Origin: Cellvibrionales bacterium UBA2618
Lineage (GTDB): Bacteria > Pseudomonadota > Gammaproteobacteria > Pseudomonadales > Porticoccaceae
Length of the DNA stretch: 10,862 nucleotides
NCBI GenBank assembly: GCA_002339165.1
Contig: DDJS01000024.1
Span: 8,093 to 18,954, forward strand
Direction: 5' to 3'
Of this stretch, positions 6,308-10,862 are shown piece by piece (the stretch's first letter is position 1; each line of letters starts with the position of its first letter). Made by a program: the position numbers and the translations under genes. The notes beneath the pieces were generated by a model. The model had not been told where the DNA came from. It did not search any database and worked only from the letters and a program-made list of their open reading frames with translations.

Positions 6308-8104
6308 TTAAGGTTCAGCGACCGCGCCAGCACCTTGACGGCGCGGATCAGACGCGCCCAGTAAACTGTTGTTGGGGCCCTTCTGGATACTCTGGGTGGC
6401 GCCGAGAATACTCGGTTTTGAATTAATGGTATGGCCCATCGCGCTTAGCGCAGACAGGGTGTCGGGGGAGATACCCGATTCGTAGTAGAGTTTGTCGGGA
6501 AACCACTGATGATGAATGCGCGGCACCGACGACGCCTCGGCGATACGCATGTCAAAGGTTAGTACGTTGAGTATGGTTTGCAGCACCACGGTGATAATAG
6601 TACTGCCACCGGGGCTTCCAGTCGCTAACAAGGGCACGCCGCTGCTGTCGAATACCAGTGTCGGAGTCATCGACGATAGCGGACGCTTACCGGGTTGAAT
6701 CGCATTGGCGCTGCCGCCAAGGAGGTTAAAGACGTTTGGGGTGTTGGGCTTGGCCGAAAAATCATCCATTTCATTGTTCATTAAAAACCCACCACCGGTT
6801 ACTGAGATCCCGTTACCGTAGCCGAAATTTAAGGTGGTAGTGCTACTGACGACATTGCCCCAGCGGTCCCAACTGGAATAGTGTGTGGTCTCTGTGGATT
6901 CCGGATTGGTGGTGGGCTGAGTCCGCAACAGGCTATCCGGATCGATTTCTAGCCCCGGTTGCACCTTGTCGGAAGCACCGGCCTTGTCGAGCGCGATGCC
7001 GGCGCGCAGGACTGCAGCATATTTTTTATCGGTAATTTCTGCGACCGGCACTGCGTAGTAATCTGGATCACCCAGATAGGCGCTACGGTCGGCATAGGCG
7101 CGCCGCATGACCTCGACCAGTCGATGGATATAGGCGGCGCTGTTGTGACCGAGTGCCGGTAGATCCCAGTCTTCTAGAATGTTTAGCATCTGCACGAGGT
7201 GCACGCCACCCGAGGATGGCGGCGGCATGGCGCAGACCTGATGTTGGTGATATTCACCGCACACCGGCGCGCGCTCGACCACGCGGTAGTTGTCGAGATC
7301 AGCGCGGGTGATCAAGCCCCCAGTGCGCTGCATTTCTGCGACGATTAATGCCGCCGTTTGACCGCTATAAAATCCATCGCGCCCGGCCTTAACGATGCGT
7401 TGCAGGGTTGCCGCGAGGTCCGCTTGTACCCATTGTTCACCCGGCTTGTAGCGCTTACCGTCGGGTTTGTAAAAATAGCCTTGGGTGGCTGCGTTGCGGG
7501 TCAAGCGGTCGTAGCGTGAATCCAGACTAGTCGCCAGGTCGACGCTCATTGCAAAGCCATTGCGGGCTAGCGCAATGGCTGGTGCCATGACTTGCTTTAG
7601 CTCGAGCACGCCATAAGAGTGATGGGCGTGCAGTAGTCCTGCCACCGTGCCGGGTACTCCGGATGATTGCAGGCTGTGTCTGGCGAGCTGATTGTCGACA
7701 TCGCCTGCGGCGTCGAGAAACATGTCGCGATGCGCGGCGGCAGGTGCCATTTCTCTATAGTCGATGGCGATGGTTTTTTTCTCTTTAGCCAGATAAATCA
7801 GCATAAAGCCACCGCCCGCCAGATTACCTGCGCGGGGCAGGGTAACGGCCAACGCAAAGCCCGTGGCGACGGCTGCATCGATAGCGTTGCCGCCTAGGCT
7901 GAGGATTTCAGCGCCGACACGGCTGGCAATAATCTCCTGCGAGACAACCATACCGGATGGACTGTATACCGGATGAAATCGCGAGTTGGCATCCAGAATC
8001 GACTGCTCGGCGGCGGTTATTACAGGCGACGCCAGGCTCAACAGCAGCGCCATTGCACGACCCCACCACCCTGTAGCTAAATTTAATTTTGTTTGCATGC
8101 GCAT
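6308..8104 (-). CDS. ggt: Gamma-glutamyltransferase (gamma-glutamyltranspeptidase), exported
   Basis: Cleaves gamma-glutamyl bonds of glutathione and related compounds by hydrolysis or transfer to amino acids or peptides, in the periplasm. The 598-residue precursor starts with a signal peptide (hydrophobic AMALLLSLASPV, likely cut near ITAAEQ). The autoprocessing and catalytic Thr406 lies in TTHYS and would begin the small subunit. Other residues match E. coli positions: Arg117 (R114), Thr424 (T409), Asn426 (N411), Asp448 (D433), Ser477-Ser478 (S462-S463). The lid loop after MDDFSAKP is present, but the E. coli gate Tyr444 is Phe459 here. The ATG at 8104 is chosen because GGAGG lies 6 bases upstream and the signal peptide follows directly; the frame stays open to a TTG at 8194, which lies upstream of the promoter candidate. 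It is separated from pxpC by 153 bases and probably also transcribed on its own. Confidence 0.95.
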   Translation of the reverse strand: MRMQTKLNLATGWWGRAMALLLSLASPVITAAEQSILDANSRFHPVYSPSGMVVSQEIIASRVGAEILSLGGNAIDAAVATGFALAVTLPRAGNLAGGGFMLIYLAKEKKTIAIDYREMAPAAAHRDMFLDAAGDVDNQLARHSLQSSGVPGTVAGLLHAHHSYGVLELKQVMAPAIALARNGFAMSVDLATSLDSRYDRLTRNAATQGYFYKPDGKRYKPGEQWVQADLAATLQRIVKAGRDGFYSGQTAALIVAEMQRTGGLITRADLDNYRVVERAPVCGEYHQHQVCAMPPPSSGGVHLVQMLNILEDWDLPALGHNSAAYIHRLVEVMRRAYADRSAYLGDPDYYAVPVAEITDKKYAAVLRAGIALDKAGASDKVQPGLEIDPDSLLRTQPTTNPESTETTHYSSWDRWGNVVSSTTTLNFGYGNGISVTGGGFLMNNEMDDFSAKPNTPNVFNLLGGSANAIQPGKRPLSSMTPTLVFDSSGVPLLATGSPGGSTIITVVLQTILNVLTFDMRIAEASSVPRIHHQWFPDKLYYESGISPDTLSALSAMGHTINSKPSILGATQSIQKGPNNSLLGASDPRRQGAGAVAEP

Positions 8105-8110
8105 CGACCG

Positions 8111-8115
8111 CCTCC
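8111..8115 (-). promoter_or_regulatory. Shine-Dalgarno site fixing the ggt start
   Basis: GGAGG on the minus strand, 6 bases before the ATG at 8104. It selects this ATG over the second ATG at 8098 and over upstream in-frame starts. Confidence 0.7.
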
Positions 8116-8125
8116 AGTTGCCTGC

Positions 8126-8154
8126 ATTATAGACTGCACCGATTAATTTTTCAG
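8126..8154 (-). promoter_or_regulatory. Sigma70-like promoter for ggt
   Basis: A perfect TATAAT (8126-8131, minus strand) lies 17 bases downstream of CTGAAA (8149-8154), a 4-of-6 match to the -35 consensus. Transcription would start near 8119, leaving a short leader that contains the GGAGG site and the ATG at 8104. This would let ggt be expressed apart from pxpABC. Prediction from consensus only. Confidence 0.55.
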
Positions 8155-8257
8155 TTTCCACGCGGATTGTTGTAGCGCAAGTGCACCCCAGCAATCGCGC
8201 AATCGGGTTCTGCCCTTACTGGCTAACCTGTGTAAACGAGGTCCGACGCGGGAAAAC

Positions 8258-9208
8258 TCAAACTTTGCTGAGTTCGGTGGCGAGAAATTTTCTCTCCGCC
8301 AGCAACACCGCAGCATGAGCCTGTTCTATGCTGATGCTCTCAAAGCTAACCGTACCGCCGGGGGGCAGTTGCGCGAGACCATCGAGATCGAGGGATAGTA
8401 CCGCGCCAATCTTTGGGTAGCCGCCGATGGTTTGACGGTCTCTGAGGAGAATGATCGGTTGCCCATCGGCGGGTATTTGTACCGCGCCGAGGCAAATTCC
8501 CTCAGACAGAAGTGCGGTCGCGACTGACCCTATGGCTGGGCCAGCGAGCCGCGCGCCCATGCGATCATTTGACTTGGTTAGGCGGTAATCGCTGCTAAAA
8601 AATAACCGTTGCTGCGCGCCGCTAAACACCGCTGCTTGATAACCGCGAATCACCCTTAAACGCACGCTTTCGGCTGGCCGGGGTGGTCGCCTAGCCGGCA
8701 GGAGCGCGCGGCACGGAGGTCGATTGTCGAGCGCGGCGCAGTGCAGCATATCGCCGCGTTGCAGGGCACTACCATCCTGCCGATGTCCGCCGAGACGCTC
8801 TCGCGGGACGCTGGCCAAGCTGCCGAACATCGGGGTGCCGAGAAAACCACCGCTGACGGCTAAATAGCCGCGCATGCCAGCGGTTGCCATACCTAACTCG
8901 ATGCGGTCGCCGCGCTTGACGCTCAGACTCTGCCAGCGATCGACGACTACAGCATTGATTTGAAGCGCCATATCGGCGCCGGTGAAGGCGATGCAGGTGT
9001 CGATTAATGCCTCTAGCAGTAGTCCGCCAACAGTGACCTCTAGGGTCGCGCATTGCGCATTATTGCCGCACAAGCGGTTGGCCCAGCGATGGGCCTGACG
9101 ATCCATGGGGCCGCCCGTGGTCAGTCCGAGGCGATGCCAGCCATGGCGGCCGCTGTCCTGATAGAGCGACAAAAACCCTGGCTGAATCACTTTGAATCCG
9201 CGGTTCAC
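8258..9208 (-). CDS. pxpC: 5-oxoprolinase subunit PxpC (biotin-dependent carboxyltransferase-like, KipA family)
   Basis: One of three subunits of the prokaryotic ATP-dependent 5-oxoprolinase, which opens 5-oxoproline (pyroglutamate) to glutamate in the cytoplasm. The 316-residue protein has the KipA/carboxyltransferase-like family features: GFLSLYQDSGRHGW near the N-terminus, TTGGPMDRQAHRWANRL, RGYLAVSGGF in the middle, and RDRQTIGGYPKIG near the C-terminus. The frame opens upstream to 9343, but the GTG at 9208 is the likely start. It has GGAGGG five bases before it, begins at the family's usual N-terminus, and overlaps the pxpB stop as GTGA. That overlap suggests translational coupling. Length is typical for the family. 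Known: PxpC works together with PxpA and PxpB, both encoded directly upstream. Confidence 0.93.
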   Translation of the reverse strand: MNRGFKVIQPGFLSLYQDSGRHGWHRLGLTTGGPMDRQAHRWANRLCGNNAQCATLEVTVGGLLLEALIDTCIAFTGADMALQINAVVVDRWQSLSVKRGDRIELGMATAGMRGYLAVSGGFLGTPMFGSLASVPRERLGGHRQDGSALQRGDMLHCAALDNRPPCRALLPARRPPRPAESVRLRVIRGYQAAVFSGAQQRLFFSSDYRLTKSNDRMGARLAGPAIGSVATALLSEGICLGAVQIPADGQPIILLRDRQTIGGYPKIGAVLSLDLDGLAQLPPGGTVSFESISIEQAHAAVLLAERKFLATELSKV

Positions 9209-9924
9209 AATTTCCCTCCGAGAGCCAGATAACGATCGCGGTCGATGGCGGTAAAGCGCACTCTGTCGCCCACTTTTACCGGCATACAGGGCGTTGCTAG
9301 AGGATCGAACATCGGGCTCGGGCAGCGTCCTATAAGATTCCACCCCCCCGGTGATGTCGATGGGTAGACCGCAGTTTGGCGGTTGGCAATGGCCACTGCT
9401 CCCGCCGGCACGCGCAGACGCGGCGTTACCTTGCGCGGTGCGGCGATGCGTTCATCAACCTCCCCCAGATAGGCAAAACCGGGTGCAAAGCCGATCGCAT
9501 AAACGCGGTATTCGGTCTGTTGATGCAGCGCGATAACCTGCTCCGGTGCCAGTTTCGCGTGCGCGGCAAGGGCCTCTAGGTCGGGGCCAGATTCTACGCT
9601 GTAATATACCGGTAGTATTAGTAATTGACTGCATGACTCGGGCATTTTATGCGGCCAGCGCTCGATCGAGACGCGCACCGCGCGGCGGATAGCAAAGTGA
9701 TCGGTGTGCAGCCCATCATAAATCAACAATAGCGAGGCGTAGGACGGCACCGAATCGATTAATAGTTCGCCGAGTGTGGCTTTTAAATCGCTGGCGATGG
9801 CGGCGATTTCTGCGCTGATCGCGGCGCTTGGTTGGTCGCCGAAGTAGACAATTAAGGAGTTTTCACCGGCGATTGCAATCCTGTGGCGCAGCGGATTTAT
9901 TGGTTGATGGGGCGGTTGACTCAT
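9205..9924 (-). CDS. pxpB: 5-oxoprolinase subunit PxpB (KipI family)
   Basis: Second subunit of 5-oxoprolinase. The 239-residue soluble protein carries the family's C-terminal signature: YAIGFAPGFAYLGEVD (142-157), APRKVTPRLRVPAGAVAIA (162-180) and YPSTSPGGWNLIGR (187-200). The N-terminal half (to about 100) is the more variable KipI domain. Known: relatives in Bacillus were first studied as KipI, an inhibitor of the sporulation kinase KinA. In a pxpA-pxpB-pxpC cluster the metabolic role is the likely one. The start overlaps the pxpA stop as ATGA and the ribosome site is weak, so translation is probably coupled. The stop overlaps the pxpC start as GTGA. No anomaly seen. Confidence 0.94.
   Translation of the reverse strand: MSQPPHQPINPLRHRIAIAGENSLIVYFGDQPSAAISAEIAAIASDLKATLGELLIDSVPSYASLLLIYDGLHTDHFAIRRAVRVSIERWPHKMPESCSQLLILPVYYSVESGPDLEALAAHAKLAPEQVIALHQQTEYRVYAIGFAPGFAYLGEVDERIAAPRKVTPRLRVPAGAVAIANRQTAVYPSTSPGGWNLIGRCPSPMFDPLATPCMPVKVGDRVRFTAIDRDRYLALGGKL
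9214..9219 (-). promoter_or_regulatory. Shine-Dalgarno site fixing the pxpC GTG start
   Basis: GGAGGG on the minus strand, inside the end of pxpB, lies five bases before the GTG at 9208. It rejects the longer reading from 9343, whose extra 45 residues would duplicate DNA already used by pxpB in another frame. Confidence 0.65.
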
Positions 9925-10667
9925 GGCTCGATCAGGCGTCGAATGTCGGCGATTGCCTCGACCGCGGCTAAATTATCGCCATGCACGCACAGCGAGTCTA
10001 TCTGCAACATGAGTCGACGGCCGCTCGCGGTAGTCACTGAGTTGTGCTCGATCAACTGTGTGACTTGCGCGAGCATTTGATCGCGGCCGTGCACCGCACC
10101 CTCTCGATTTCTGGCTAGCAGTCGACCGTGGTCGTCGTAGCAGCGATCGGCAAAGCCCTCAAACCACACCTCAAGCCCAGCGGCATCGGCCTCGTATCTG
10201 TGGCTTTCAGCATCGCCGGTGGCCTGCATCATAAAGGCCAGGGGTCGGTGGTGTTCGGCGACCGCGCGCATTGCAGCCGCGCGAATCCTCGCATCGATCA
10301 TCATGTCATTGTAGAGAGCACCGTGGGGCTTAACATAGTCTAACTGGATGCCGAGATTAGCGGCCATACCGTCGAGGGCGGCGATCTGGTAATGCATGAT
10401 GGCGATTAATTCACTGACTGGGAGGGTCATCGAGCGCCTTCCAAATCCTGCGATATCTGGATAGCTCGGATGCGCGCCAACAGAGACGCCGTGCTGTTGG
10501 GCCAGCAGCAAGGTTTTGTTGATGATCATGGGATCGCCAGCATGAAAACCACAGGCGATGCTCGCTTGATCGATAAATGGCATCACCTGCTCATCGATGC
10601 CCATTCGCCAAGCGCCAAAACTCTCGCCGAGATCGCAGTTTAAGAGACATCGCCGGTGAGCTGTCAT
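9921..10667 (-). CDS. pxpA: 5-oxoprolinase subunit PxpA (LamB/YcsF family)
   Basis: First gene of the 5-oxoprolinase operon. The 248-residue protein matches LamB/YcsF in length and in ordered motifs: LNCDLGESFG (9-18), ACGFHAGDP (38-46), GAHPSYPDIAGFGRR (64-78) and YVKPHGALYN (111-120). Known: PxpA together with PxpB and PxpC gives ATP-dependent cleavage of 5-oxoproline to glutamate, removing a toxic by-product of spontaneous glutamine/glutamate cyclisation. GGGTGG sits 6 bases before the ATG. The stop overlaps the pxpB start. The gene order here is A-B-C, while E. coli has B-C-A (ybgJ-ybgK-ybgL). A promoter must lie upstream in or beyond the last 195 bases, but no convincing one is seen. Confidence 0.95.
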   Translation of the reverse strand: MTAHRRCLLNCDLGESFGAWRMGIDEQVMPFIDQASIACGFHAGDPMIINKTLLLAQQHGVSVGAHPSYPDIAGFGRRSMTLPVSELIAIMHYQIAALDGMAANLGIQLDYVKPHGALYNDMMIDARIRAAAMRAVAEHHRPLAFMMQATGDAESHRYEADAAGLEVWFEGFADRCYDDHGRLLARNREGAVHGRDQMLAQVTQLIEHNSVTTASGRRLMLQIDSLCVHGDNLAAVEAIADIRRLIEP

Positions 10668-10825
10668 CGTCGGCCACCCGCCGCCGATTGACTACTGGGG
10701 CTATAACGCGGGCGGTGACCGCGACTTGGTGCTGAGTCCATTAAAAAGTGCTGTGTAAAAAATAGACACGCCATGCTGACTCCAAATTTTGATCCGAGTC
10801 TAGCAAAGCACAAAGACAAATACAT
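10664..10825 (-). CDS. Doubtful small ORF overlapping the pxpA start
   Basis: An open frame of 53 codons begins at ATG 10825, preceded closely by AAGGA, and its TGA overlaps the pxpA ATG as ATGA, the same arrangement as between pxpA and pxpB. The product would be short, with a hydrophobic patch (MACLFFTQHFLM) followed by an Arg/Ser-rich tail. It resembles no family I recognise. It may be a leader ORF coupled to pxpA, or chance. The frame also opens to a TTG at 10858 and may run past the window edge. Confidence 0.15.
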   Translation of the reverse strand: MYLSLCFARLGSKFGVSMACLFFTQHFLMDSAPSRGHRPRYSPSSQSAAGGRR

Positions 10826-10862
10826 CCGTCCTTGGCTGCGCGGTTGTATGGTGATCAATGAC
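10668..10862. other. Upstream region of the pxpA operon
   Basis: 195 bases with no recognised gene. It should contain the pxp operon leader. I found no strong -35/-10 pair; AT-rich patches lie at about 10739-10764. No tRNA, hairpin-plus-T-run or repeat is evident. Confidence 0.4.

Noticed and set aside
8105..8194. N-terminal extension of ggt to a TTG at 8194
   Set aside because: It would precede a normal signal peptide, run across the promoter candidate, and ignore the good GGAGG site before 8104.
9209..9343. N-terminal extension of pxpC to 9343
   Set aside because: The extra residues overlap the end of pxpB in another frame and do not look like the family; GTG 9208 has a strong ribosome site.
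1..10862. tRNA, rRNA, CRISPR array, insertion sequence, toxin-antitoxin or phage genes
   Set aside because: Looked for and not seen: no cloverleaf-like segment, no regularly spaced long repeats, no transposase or integrase motifs.

Overview
The window reads as a chromosomal segment from a proteobacterium, most likely a free-living gammaproteobacterium. The evidence is moderately GC-rich coding DNA, an E. coli-like Lrp core, an E. coli-like gamma-glutamyltranspeptidase and compact minus-strand operon structure. The taxonomic call is inference. There are seven intact protein genes, no RNA genes, and no mobile elements or CRISPR arrays. No gap between genes exceeds 200 bases.

Region 1 (1-4397) is a proline-catabolism unit. 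An Lrp/AsnC-family regulator (minus strand, putR type) is divergent from a long bifunctional proline dehydrogenase / P5C dehydrogenase, PutA. This PutA has the C-terminal ALDH-like domain but lacks the N-terminal ribbon-helix-helix DNA-binding domain of E. coli PutA (type B architecture). Control therefore probably falls to the neighbouring Lrp-type protein. The AT-rich divergent intergenic region carries a 15-base direct repeat with 22-bp spacing, a good operator candidate.

Region 2 (4398-4446) is the short convergent junction after putA. It holds a long imperfect stem-loop that includes the putA stop codon and a 29-bp-period direct repeat. There is no T-tract.

Region 3 (4447-10667, all minus strand) runs pxpA -> pxpB -> pxpC -> ggt -> nhaC-family transporter. 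The three pxp genes overlap by four bases each (ATGA, GTGA) and encode the ATP-dependent 5-oxoprolinase (5-oxoproline to glutamate). ggt encodes an exported gamma-glutamyltransferase with all main catalytic residues and a good sigma70-like promoter of its own. The last gene is an NhaC-superfamily Na+/H+ (or organic substrate) antiporter with a large extracytoplasmic loop after its first membrane helix.

Taken together, the window gathers routes that all end in glutamate: from proline (PutA), from glutathione and other gamma-glutamyl compounds outside the cytoplasm (GGT), and from cyclised glutamate/glutamine (PxpABC). A membrane transporter of uncertain substrate sits in the same strand run. 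Each enzyme family is known. The unusual points are the combination, the unassigned transporter and the regulatory DNA.
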